DNA from: Bacteroidota bacterium
GTDB taxonomy: Bacteria; Bacteroidota; Bacteroidia; B-17B0; Aurantibacillaceae
Direction of reading: 5' to 3'
Assembly (NCBI GenBank): GCA_013697245.1
Contig: JACCXH010000044.1
Location: forward strand, 1-64,000
Length of the DNA: 64,000 bases
Shown here in pieces: positions 1 through 7,597 of this stretch. The translations under genes and the position numbers were made by a program. Below the pieces are notes generated by a model. It searched no databases, had not been told where the DNA came from, and was given only the letters and a program-made list of their open reading frames with translations. Each line of letters begins with the position of its first letter. Within the stretch, counting starts at the first letter, position 1.

Positions 1-584
1 CAACCTAATAAGGTTGGTGCAACAGCACGTCTTTACTTTTATTAAAAATGCTTTATATAAATTTAAAATAACCCTGCTAAATATATTTTATCCGAAAATA
101 TTTGTTGGACTTATTGAGTGAACCCTACTTAAAGCTTCTGTAACTAGAATCAAACATAACAGAAGATAGCTTGTATTTCAATAATTCTAGCTATTTTAGA
201 ACATCAATTGAAACTCATTTTAGGCAAATGCTAAAACTAATTCGAATAAATCATTGGATAAAAAATTTGTATGTATTTGCTCCGTTATTTTTTTTTCGGG
301 CCAAATGACTAATTCGGAAAAACTATTACAGCATCTCTATTAATACACAGCTCTTTAAACTTATTTATACTAAGATTTAAATACAAATCTGAAATAACAA
401 TAAGAATAATTATTTTATTATTTGTTTTTTGCCAAAAAAAATTTTTGACAATTACAATAAATTTAAAGTGCTAAAAAAGTCAAAAAGTATCAATTTGAGT
501 TAAAAAAATTGAAAGAATTAGATTAATAAACAATTTTATGATATTGCTTTTAAGCACTTAAATTATATTAGAATTATACTTAGA
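1..584. other. AT-rich intergenic region with gene relics
   Basis: No intact gene is visible. Frame 1 of the plus strand is open from the window edge to a TAA at 43-45, so the first 15 codons could be the 3' end of a gene lying outside the window; I do not recognise the product. Positions 1-16 form a 6-bp hairpin (CAACCT/AGGTTG) without a T-tract. A prenyltransferase relic lies at 228-343 and is listed separately. From 344 to 584 the sequence is very AT-rich and I see nothing coding. Confidence 0.5.
228..343 (+). pseudogene. Relic of UbiA-type prenyltransferase (N-terminal fragment)
   Basis: The ATG at 228 opens 26 codons reading MLKLIRINHWIKNLYVFAPL followed by FFFRAK and a TGA at 306. This closely resembles the N-terminus of UbiA-family decaprenyl-phosphate phosphoribosyltransferases, which start with a motif like LLRPxxWIKNxFVFAPLFF. 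In the +1 frame the similarity continues at 302-340 (QMTNSEKLLQHLY), matching the next family segment, and ends at TAA 341-343. The gene is thus frameshifted and has lost about 250 residues. Family assignment is from recognised motifs; a short functional peptide is very unlikely. Confidence 0.6.
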
Positions 585-2534
585 CTATCTCTCTGATTTA
601 ACAAACTCAACAATTAATTTTTTTTTCTGATGTCTTTTAGTATGAAAATAAATTCCATTTTCGGGAATTATCAAGTCTTCTTTAAAAGGAGTTGTAATAA
701 CATACTTATTTTGTCCCAGCGAATCTAAAATCATTCTTTCATTTACTTGAAATAAATAAGAGTCAAAAACAATTACCCCTCCAATATCTTCATGCGCACT
801 TGCAATCTTGCCATTAAGATCTTTTAATTGTGTTGTATGATTTGCAAATTTTGTAACTATAAATTTACTTCCATTTTTATCATTTAGAAACATCTTGCCA
901 TCATCAGATAGTTTTAAATATTTATTTTTATCTACTTTCATTTCAACAGTATCAATCCATACAATCCTATCCTGAACCCCTTTTACTTTAACTATACTTG
1001 TATCTTTTAAAATATCCGAAGGTAGTTTTCCATCGTCAATAATGGCGATTTTATATTTCTTTACTTTTGCCAAATTAATTTCAAATCTGTTTGGGATCTT
1101 TTGGTATCCTATATAATCGGTATAAAACATAAGCTTGACAAAATCAATATCATCACAATTAAACACTACATATTTTTCCTCTTTAAATTGCTTACTCATT
1201 TCTTTACAAGTGTAGAGCCAATCAATATTATGATTCCGAAAATTATGAAGTCCAAAATCCTTTTTTTGCCAAACTGTATGATTTTTTTGAAACTCTTCTA
1301 AATTGCATATGGAAATAACTGCATAAATTATAAGGCCAACAAAAAAAGTTTTTTTAATTGAATGAGAATGTATTTTAAGATAATTATATAATTGTTCTGC
1401 AATTGCTCCAAACCCGAGGAAAAAAACAAAAAAAACAATAAATGGAAAGCCAAGCATTTTAGTTGCGACATTAGTAAAAAATACATATACGATTACAAGA
1501 ATAGATATATAACTAATAAACATTTTTTTGTCTTTTATGAATTTGTTTAATAATATTATGCCAAATAAAATAAAAAATGGAGCCAGATATCCAATTACAG
1601 TTTCAATACCATCCATATAAAAAAAAGAATCACCTTTATGGCCGTCTAGTGGCTCGATAATGTGTTTAACATTAAAAGAATGCTCATAAGCTGCTTCTAA
1701 AGGAAAACGTATATATATATATATTTGCCAAACAAGCGGTAAAATTATTGCCAAACAAAAAGTTTTAAAAATATTCAGCCAGTCTTCTCTATACTTTTTA
1801 AATGTATTCTTTTGTTGAAGTAAATAAACAAACCATATACCGAAAACAAGGTAACCCGGTAACCATTTCGTTAGAACTGCAAATGAGCTAAATAATGCAA
1901 TCAGCAACATCCATTTAAAAACCCTCTCCTTTTTCTGATACTCAGTGTAAGCCCAGACACTGGCAATTATATAACACATAAAAATAATATCATTATGATC
2001 TGTTGGCAAAGCACCAACTATTAACACATTAAAAAAAGAATTCATACTAAATAGTAGGGCCCCAATAAACCCAATTCGCTTAGTAAGAGTATTCTCGCCA
2101 ATTTTATAAATGCAAAATGTTGCAAATGTAATACACAAAACGCTTGGCAATCTTACAGCAAATGCTGAAGACCCAAGTAATTTAATGCAAATAGCCATTT
2201 GCATTAGAAAAAATGGTTGTTTGTGCACCCATATATAATTAGACGTCCATGACCTGTAATCATAATGCAAAATAGGATCTGTATATAGTTTTGGGAAAAA
2301 GAAGTTTTTTGAAAGATTTTTCGCAACTAATGCATGATATTGTTCATCCCACAAATTAATATATTCATCGACAGAAATAACGAAAATCTTAAAAATAAAT
2401 GTTCCAAGTAATAAAAACAAAAGAGCAAAAGTTTGCTTTCTATTGAATTCGAATAGAAAAATAGAAATAAAATAAAATAAAAATGAACAAACAATTAGTA
2501 TCTGTTGGTAAGGAAGAAAATAGCTATCTAACAT
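585..2534 (-). CDS. GT39-family membrane glycosyltransferase (ArnT/PMT-like)
   Basis: The 649-residue protein has about ten hydrophobic segments in residues 8-450 and a soluble C-terminal part of about 200 residues. The first extracytoplasmic loop carries Asp63-Glu64 (LWDEQYHALVAKNL), the acidic pair typical of GT39/GT-C enzymes, followed by HKQPFFL at 104-110, like the ArnT KPPL motif. Such enzymes move a sugar from a polyprenyl-phosphate carrier to lipid, glycan or protein on the periplasmic side of the inner membrane; substrate cannot be predicted. It begins 38 nt after the scoB relic and is the last gene of the long minus-strand run. A (TA)7 tract at 1710-1724 lies inside the gene and encodes IYIYI. 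Confidence 0.8.
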   Translation of the reverse strand: MLDSYFLPYQQILIVCSFLFYFISIFLFEFNRKQTFALLFLLLGTFIFKIFVISVDEYINLWDEQYHALVAKNLSKNFFFPKLYTDPILHYDYRSWTSNYIWVHKQPFFLMQMAICIKLLGSSAFAVRLPSVLCITFATFCIYKIGENTLTKRIGFIGALLFSMNSFFNVLIVGALPTDHNDIIFMCYIIASVWAYTEYQKKERVFKWMLLIALFSSFAVLTKWLPGYLVFGIWFVYLLQQKNTFKKYREDWLNIFKTFCLAIILPLVWQIYIYIRFPLEAAYEHSFNVKHIIEPLDGHKGDSFFYMDGIETVIGYLAPFFILFGIILLNKFIKDKKMFISYISILVIVYVFFTNVATKMLGFPFIVFFVFFLGFGAIAEQLYNYLKIHSHSIKKTFFVGLIIYAVISICNLEEFQKNHTVWQKKDFGLHNFRNHNIDWLYTCKEMSKQFKEEKYVVFNCDDIDFVKLMFYTDYIGYQKIPNRFEINLAKVKKYKIAIIDDGKLPSDILKDTSIVKVKGVQDRIVWIDTVEMKVDKNKYLKLSDDGKMFLNDKNGSKFIVTKFANHTTQLKDLNGKIASAHEDIGGVIVFDSYLFQVNERMILDSLGQNKYVITTPFKEDLIIPENGIYFHTKRHQKKKLIVEFVKSER

Positions 2535-2572
2535 TTTAATATAGGTTTTGTTTCATAATTTAAGATGAAATA

Positions 2573-2689
2573 TTAAATTTTCATCTCAGTAATTGTGCCA
2601 TTTATAGTTAATTTGTCAGCTGTTGCATTTTTTATCTTATCAACACTAATACTAGTGACTCTATCTAATAATTTTAAGTGTCTTTTCAT
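2573..2689 (-). pseudogene. Relic of the scoB 3' end (CoA-transferase subunit B C-terminus)
   Basis: Reading minus from an ATG at 2689, 38 codons end in TAA at 2573-2575. The peptide contains LKLLDRVTSISVDKIKNATA and ends DKLTINGTITEMKI. The intact scoB at 3777-4433 ends FKLLERAPGISVDEIKNATA then GKLIVEGDIKEMSI. Length, order and stop position match with about 60% identity, and the similarity is visible in the DNA too. Upstream of the ATG the frame closes, so this is only the last 12-15% of a scoB gene. It lies just beyond the GT2-DUF2304 pair and so brackets it together with the intact copy. Confidence 0.8.
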
Positions 2690-2725
2690 TGAGTAGGATG
2701 TTCTTTAAAAAAAATTTAGTTGTGA

Positions 2726-3058
2726 TTATAAAGATTTTTCTTTTAATAACGATATTTCCTGTGCCAGTTTTTTAATTTGATCATGTTGTTTTGAGTTAAC
2801 AACTGATAAATGAATTAAAAAAATGAATATCATAAAAAAGAAAAATATGAAAATTAGTGATGGTGCATAATACACACCAAAAAAATTTGCTAACATATCC
2901 AAACTCTGCCTCCAAACCGAAAACACCAAAAAGATAACTGCCATTAATCCCCAAATAATTGAATATTCAGTTCTTAGTTTTCCTTTCATTATAAAACGGG
3001 TAATTAATCCTATAAAAAATAACACAGCAATTATTGCTATAATTTGAATTTTATCCAT
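2726..3058 (-). CDS. DUF2304 family small membrane protein
   Basis: A 110-residue protein with three hydrophobic segments (about residues 5-24, 33-50 and 66-88) and a charged, probably coiled C-terminal tail ending in KKLAQEISLLKEKSL. The RTEYSIIWGLMAVIFLVFSV segment is characteristic of DUF2304 (COG2456), small inner-membrane proteins nearly always encoded next to a GT2 polyprenyl-phosphate glycosyltransferase. Its ATG overlaps the end of the GT2 gene by 8 nt, indicating translational coupling. The likely role is an accessory to sugar transfer onto a lipid carrier; this is inferred from context, since no biochemical function is established for the family. Confidence 0.8.
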   Translation of the reverse strand: MDKIQIIAIIAVLFFIGLITRFIMKGKLRTEYSIIWGLMAVIFLVFSVWRQSLDMLANFFGVYYAPSLIFIFFFFMIFIFLIHLSVVNSKQHDQIKKLAQEISLLKEKSL

Positions 3059-3767
3059 TTGACCTCATTTTTAAATGTAAAAAAATCGAATTTAAAGAAA
3101 CTTTTACCATATAATAAATAGTTGAAAAACTTTTAATAGATGAGACACCCATAAGGCGTTCATTCATAACAACAGAAACTTCTTTAATTTTTAATCCTTT
3201 GTGAACTAAATAAACAATTGCCTCAGGCTCTGGATATTCATCTGGATAGTATTGGATGAGTTCAAGAATTGCTTTCTTATTATAAGCACGATAACCTGAC
3301 GTGGGATCCTTAATGGAAGCTCCAACTAAGAATTTATTTAAATGTGAGAAAAAATTAATTCCAAATCTTCTTAATGGCGATGACTGAAAACCTATTTTAT
3401 CAATAAAACGAGATCCAATAAGAACATCTGCTTCCTTATTAAAAAGAGGCGTTAATAATTTATTTAATTCTTTTGGCGGGTGCTGGCCATCACCATCAAT
3501 TTGAACCGCGAAATCAAAATTATTTTCTTCTGCATACATAAACCCAAGCTGGACAGAGCCACCAATGCCAATATTAATAGGGTTATCGAGAAATTTTACT
3601 TTCATCTCGGTAAGTTTTTCGTATGTGGAGTCGGTAGAATGATCATTTATAAATAAAGGTGAAATAGAACAGCCTTCCAATTTTAACATCTGAAGTTCAT
3701 AATACAACGGGGCAATATTTTCGGCCTCATTATAACAGGGTATAATTATTAATACTTTATGATCGAT
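3051..3767 (-). CDS. GT2 glycosyltransferase (DPM1-like), apparent non-AUG start
   Basis: The protein has the GT-A nucleotide-binding start KVLIIIPCYNEAEN, then DGQHPP (DxD-like region), IGSRF and DPTSGYRAYNKKA, typical of polyprenyl-phosphate sugar transferases. The first ATG-like codon usually chosen (TTG at 3707) would remove the essential PCYNEAEN motif. The frame is open back to the TAA that terminates scoB (3777-3779), yet contains no ATG, GTG or TTG there. The best start by family length is ATC at 3767, giving (I/M)DHKVLIIIPCYNE and 238 residues. Non-AUG initiation coupled to scoB termination, a mutated start, or a consensus error (ATG to ATC) are all possible. It overlaps the DUF2304 gene by 8 nt. 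Confidence 0.75.
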   Translation of the reverse strand: MDHKVLIIIPCYNEAENIAPLYYELQMLKLEGCSISPLFINDHSTDSTYEKLTEMKVKFLDNPINIGIGGSVQLGFMYAEENNFDFAVQIDGDGQHPPKELNKLLTPLFNKEADVLIGSRFIDKIGFQSSPLRRFGINFFSHLNKFLVGASIKDPTSGYRAYNKKAILELIQYYPDEYPEPEAIVYLVHKGLKIKEVSVVMNERLMGVSSIKSFSTIYYMVKVSLNSIFLHLKMRSNG

Positions 3768-3776
3768 CTTATTAAA

Positions 3777-4433
3777 TTAAATACTCATTTCTTTAATATC
3801 ACCTTCAACAATTAATTTCCCGGCAGTTGCATTTTTAATTTCATCAACACTAATTCCGGGCGCGCGTTCTAATAACTTAAATCCGCCACCTGGTACAATT
3901 TCATATACACCCAATTCAGTAACGATTTTTTTCACGCATTTAACTCCTGTTAATGGCAAGTCACATTTTGATAATAGTTTAGATTGGCCTGCTTTATTTA
4001 CTTGTTGCATTGCTACGATAATATTCTTTGCGCTGGCAACAAGGTCCATAGCGCCACCCATGCCTTTAACCATTTTACCGGGTATTTTCCAATTGGCAAT
4101 ATCACCATTCTCACTCACTTCCATTGCTCCAAGTATGGTTAGGTTTACTTTTTGCGAACGGATCATACCAAAACTCATGGCGCTATCAAAAATACTTGAT
4201 CCCTTAAGCAAAGTAATTGTTTGTTTACCGGCATTAATAAGATCGGCATCTTCTTTTCCTTCCTCAGGAAACGGCCCCATCCCTAGTATTCCATTCTCCG
4301 ATTGAAGCACCACATTAATACCATCGGGAATATAATTGGCAACCAATGTTGGGATTCCAATCCCTAAATTAACAAACATACCATCTTTTACTTCCCTGGC
4401 AATTCTTTTCGCTATTCCGTTTTTATCTAACAT
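3777..4433 (-). CDS. scoB: 3-oxoacid CoA-transferase subunit B
   Basis: The 218-residue protein carries the catalytic motif SENGILGMGP, with Glu46 expected to form the acyl-glutamyl intermediate, plus GIGIPTLV near the N-terminus. It matches the usual length of bacterial subunit B (about 215). With scoA it would transfer CoA from succinyl-CoA to an acetoacetate-type 3-oxoacid in the cytoplasm (ketone-body/butanoate metabolism). Unusually, its partner scoA is not adjacent: an MBOAT gene and its partner lie between them. The ATG sits 2 nt after the stop of the preceding gene. A diverged copy of its last 38 codons lies at 2573-2689. Confidence 0.92.
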   Translation of the reverse strand: MLDKNGIAKRIAREVKDGMFVNLGIGIPTLVANYIPDGINVVLQSENGILGMGPFPEEGKEDADLINAGKQTITLLKGSSIFDSAMSFGMIRSQKVNLTILGAMEVSENGDIANWKIPGKMVKGMGGAMDLVASAKNIIVAMQQVNKAGQSKLLSKCDLPLTGVKCVKKIVTELGVYEIVPGGGFKLLERAPGISVDEIKNATAGKLIVEGDIKEMSI

Positions 4434-4435
4434 AA

Positions 4436-5476
4436 TTAATAGGCTTTTATATATTCTTTTGAAAATTGATTTTTTAATGAGTTGGCCAAATTTTTAGCGA
4501 TTATCATTCTTCCTTTATAACCGTAATGTTCAGTCGTCCAGGTTTGATCTGTAAATTCACTCCCGTTTATCAATTCTAAATTATCTACAACAACACAGTT
4601 ATTTTTATTGTATCTTTTTATTAAGTAATCGCGATTTTGCCTCATTAAAAATACTAATTCTTTACCAACTAAACTATCTGCATATTCTATATTTTCGGCT
4701 AATAAATTAAGGTATAAATTGATGTTGTTCTTGTTACACCATTCTGCAATTTCATCAAAATCTTTAACGCGTGGATTATTTTCGTTTAAATTGAACGCAT
4801 ATGCCTTTATGTAATGACAAGTTAAAAGTATTTTATTTTTTTCAGGACTATCAGGCATATCCCAGCCATACTGACCATAGGATACATCCCAATCTCTTAC
4901 TGTTTTATATTTGAAATCAAAAGGGAAAACCAATTTTACAGTTTCCCAATCGTCCAACATTTCTTTAGTGCGTTGCTCCTCTGTTTTATTATCAAAAGCC
5001 TGGAGAGATAATAAAAAACGATTTACCAGGTTGGGATAAGGCTGCGTCAAAACCATAGATTCCTGCAATTGCGTCTCTAAATTAGAATGTATCCAGGCGG
5101 CATCAAACGATCGCATATTTAGTGTAACAACAATTGCTTTTGGTTTTTTTCTTTTTAAACTAATATTCTTTAACCAAACTTTATAAATTCCAGCATGTGT
5201 TGCGGGCTTATTTATTGAAGTTAGTTTTAACGAAGGAAAGAACATACCTGTCATCTCAGAGATCATGTACTGTATAGAATCACTTTCCCTTGTATTAAAG
5301 TTGGATGACTCTGCAAAATAAAAAATATCAGTACTATCTTGTTTTTTCCTTATTTCAACAACTTGTTCGCACTTTTCATAAAGGTCTTTTTTGTATAAGG
5401 TAGCATCATAAATAAAATTTAAGCCAATTAAAATTAAAATTAGCATGAAAATTTTTATGATAATTTTTTTTGCCAT
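4436..5476 (-). CDS. SGNH/DltD-like partner of MBOAT acyltransferase
   Basis: The start at 5476 is preferred over an in-frame ATG at 5560: it forms a TAATG overlap with the MBOAT stop, and the protein then begins MAKKIIIKIFMLILILIGLNF, a single N-terminal membrane anchor. The remaining 320 residues look periplasmic. FYFAESSNF at about residues 53-61 occupies the place of the nucleophile-bearing block in DltD/AlgX-like SGNH proteins, and a late TEHYGYKGR could supply the distal His; the catalytic assignment is inference. MBOAT genes of the AlgI/DltB/PatA type are commonly paired with such proteins, which pass the acyl group onto an extracytoplasmic glycan. The acceptor is unknown. It lies 2 nt before scoB. 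Confidence 0.7.
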   Translation of the reverse strand: MAKKIIIKIFMLILILIGLNFIYDATLYKKDLYEKCEQVVEIRKKQDSTDIFYFAESSNFNTRESDSIQYMISEMTGMFFPSLKLTSINKPATHAGIYKVWLKNISLKRKKPKAIVVTLNMRSFDAAWIHSNLETQLQESMVLTQPYPNLVNRFLLSLQAFDNKTEEQRTKEMLDDWETVKLVFPFDFKYKTVRDWDVSYGQYGWDMPDSPEKNKILLTCHYIKAYAFNLNENNPRVKDFDEIAEWCNKNNINLYLNLLAENIEYADSLVGKELVFLMRQNRDYLIKRYNKNNCVVVDNLELINGSEFTDQTWTTEHYGYKGRMIIAKNLANSLKNQFSKEYIKAY

Positions 5477-6879
5477 TAAAACTGGAAATAAATGAAGGTG
5501 AATTTTTGAGTGCCCGACAATGCCATTAAACAAAATAGTATAACTGTGTAAAACGCCCAACGGTAGGGTGTTTTAAAGGTAGCTAGTTTTTTATCAAACC
5601 TTGAATTATATAATAATATATCAAAAAAGATCATGACAGCTACAAAAACTAATGGTATAACAACATTGATCTTTTCAACGGCTTGATTATTTGTTAGTAA
5701 CGCAGTAAATATTTCTTTTACTTTTTCAAAACTCTCGGCCCTAAAGAACACCCAGATAAATGATGTAATAATAAATGTTTTTAAAACCAAAAGCACATTT
5801 ATTAAAGTCCATCCTTCTTTTATGCCGAAATTAAAAAGTTTAGAAAAAAACCTTTCCAATAAAAGCATTAAACCATGTAATGCACCCCAAGCTACAAATG
5901 TCCAACTGGCGCCATGCCACAATCCGCTTATTAAAAAAACTATTAAAATATTTAAACTCCATCGTGGTAATTTAACTCTATTACCGCCTAATGGAATGTA
6001 TAAATAATCCCTGAACCATGTGCTTAACGAAATGTGCCAGCGCGACCAAAACTCAGAAACACTTTTTGACAGGTAGGGTGTTTTAAAATTATCCATAATG
6101 TTTATACCCAGTAATCGAGCACTTCCCAAAGCAATAGTTGAATAACCGAAAAAATCAGCATAGATCTGGAATGAGAATAAGAACATACCAGATAAAATCC
6201 GCAACGAATTATATTTTAATGGCTCGGCATATATTTGATTAACGTATGGCGCAATATTATCTGCAACTGCCATTTTAATAAACAGGCCGAATAAAATAAG
6301 CCGAAACCCATCGGCAAAATTTTGATAAATAGGTTTATGTTCTGTCTTTAATCCTGTTCCAAGTGTTTCATATCTTTCAATTGGGCCGGCCACCATTTGC
6401 GGAAAGAATAAAACATAATTTGCAAAATAGCCCAAATGTCTTTCTGCTTTTTGTCTTCCCTTAAATACTTCAATAGTATAGCTCATTGATTGAAAGGTGT
6501 GGAAGGAAAGACCAATAGGTAAAATAACGCTTAAATTTATAGGGTGAATATCTTTCCCAAATAAGGAAAACAAAGTAGTTATATTTTCATTTAAGAAATT
6601 AAAATATTTAAAGAATGCCAGCAGGCCAATATTAGCAGTTAAACTGGCAATTAGGTAAAACAATTTTAATCGCCCGTTTACTTTTTCAATTGTAAGCGCC
6701 GCAAAATAATCAATAACAATAATTAAAAATAAAATAAGAATATATTTTGGAACGAATACCATATAAAAATAGCAACTGGCAATAAAGATGAGTATCCAGC
6801 GAAATTTTTGAGGCAATAAATAATATAATCCAACAACAATTGGAAGAAATAATAAAAAATGTAAAGAGTTAAATAACAT
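5476..6879 (-). CDS. MBOAT family O-acyltransferase (AlgI/DltB-like)
   Basis: This 467-residue polytopic protein has about ten membrane segments and the MBOAT signature: FWSRWHISLSTWFRDYLYIP (His282) followed by GLWHGASWTFVAWGALHG, with His322 the expected catalytic histidine and a second conserved His335. Members sit in the inner membrane and pass an acyl group, usually acetyl, from the cytoplasm to an extracytoplasmic acceptor through an SGNH-like partner, encoded here immediately downstream with a 1-nt stop/start overlap. The start lies 3 nt after scoA. Its position inside the sco gene pair is unusual; whether the CoA-transferase influences the acyl-CoA supply is speculation. Confidence 0.9.
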   Translation of the reverse strand: MLFNSLHFLLFLPIVVGLYYLLPQKFRWILIFIASCYFYMVFVPKYILILFLIIVIDYFAALTIEKVNGRLKLFYLIASLTANIGLLAFFKYFNFLNENITTLFSLFGKDIHPINLSVILPIGLSFHTFQSMSYTIEVFKGRQKAERHLGYFANYVLFFPQMVAGPIERYETLGTGLKTEHKPIYQNFADGFRLILFGLFIKMAVADNIAPYVNQIYAEPLKYNSLRILSGMFLFSFQIYADFFGYSTIALGSARLLGINIMDNFKTPYLSKSVSEFWSRWHISLSTWFRDYLYIPLGGNRVKLPRWSLNILIVFLISGLWHGASWTFVAWGALHGLMLLLERFFSKLFNFGIKEGWTLINVLLVLKTFIITSFIWVFFRAESFEKVKEIFTALLTNNQAVEKINVVIPLVFVAVMIFFDILLYNSRFDKKLATFKTPYRWAFYTVILFCLMALSGTQKFTFIYFQF

Positions 6880-6882
6880 TTT

Positions 6883-7596
6883 TTACTGCTTTTTTCTCAC
6901 AGTCCTTTGCTCTATTCGTTTTTCGTATTTTTGTCCCTGGAAAATTCTGTGAACATAAATTCCCGGAGTGTGAATCTGATCAGGATCTAATTCGCCGGCT
7001 GGCACTAATTCTTCTACCTCAGCAATAGTAACTCTTCCGGCCATAGCCATCATTGGGTTAAAATTGCGGGCTGTACTTCTATAAATTAAATTACCGGCAG
7101 TATCACCCTTCCATGCTTTTACAATAGCGAAATCAGCTTCAAAAGCTTTTTCCATTAAATATTCTTTTTCTTCGCCATTAAACATAAATTTCCTGGTTTC
7201 TTTACCAATGGCAACCTCTGTGCCTACACCTGCTGGCGTAAAGATCACCGGCATACCGTAACCGGCAGCCATACAACGTGTAGCCAATGTACCTTGTGGC
7301 ACCAATTCAACCTCCAATTCGCCACTTAACATCTGACGTTCAAACTCATCATTTTCGCCAACATAGCTAGAGATCATTTTTTTTATTTGCTTTGTTTGAA
7401 GCAGTAAGCCCAATCCAAAATCATCAACACCGGCATTATTACTAATACAAGTCAAGTTTTTTATACCCATTTTTACCAATTGTGCGATACTATTTTCGGG
7501 AATACCGCATAAACCAAAGCCACCCACCATTAAAGTATTTCCATCTTTAATATCCTTTAAAGCTTCTTCAACATTTTTTACAACTCTATTGATCAT
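6883..7596 (-). CDS. scoA: 3-oxoacid CoA-transferase subunit A
   Basis: The 237-residue protein contains the CoA-binding glycine motif [12 protein letters not shown] at residues 25-36 and later [10 protein letters not shown], both typical of CoA-transferase family I subunit A; length is normal. With ScoB it forms the heteromeric succinyl-CoA:3-oxoacid CoA-transferase. The start lies 1 nt after the PBP1A stop, so it looks translationally coupled to a peptidoglycan synthase gene. The partner scoB is about 2.4 kb downstream after the MBOAT pair. The function is well supported; the gene order is what is odd. Confidence 0.92.
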   Translation of the reverse strand: MINRVVKNVEEALKDIKDGNTLMVGGFGLCGIPENSIAQLVKMGIKNLTCISNNAGVDDFGLGLLLQTKQIKKMISSYVGENDEFERQMLSGELEVELVPQGTLATRCMAAGYGMPVIFTPAGVGTEVAIGKETRKFMFNGEEKEYLMEKAFEADFAIVKAWKGDTAGNLIYRSTARNFNPMMAMAGRVTIAEVEELVPAGELDPDQIHTPGIYVHRIFQGQKYEKRIEQRTVRKKQ

Positions 7597-7597
7597 A

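Noticed and set aside
1-16. Terminator hairpin at the window edge
   Set aside because: Only a 6-bp stem and no T-tract after it.
1101-1301. Plus-strand small ORF
   Set aside because: It is antisense to the GT39 gene, low-complexity and has no recognisable family.
3051-3707. GT2 gene starting at TTG 3707
   Set aside because: This start would remove the KVLIIIPCYNEAEN nucleotide-binding motif encoded just upstream in the same frame; the family always contains it.
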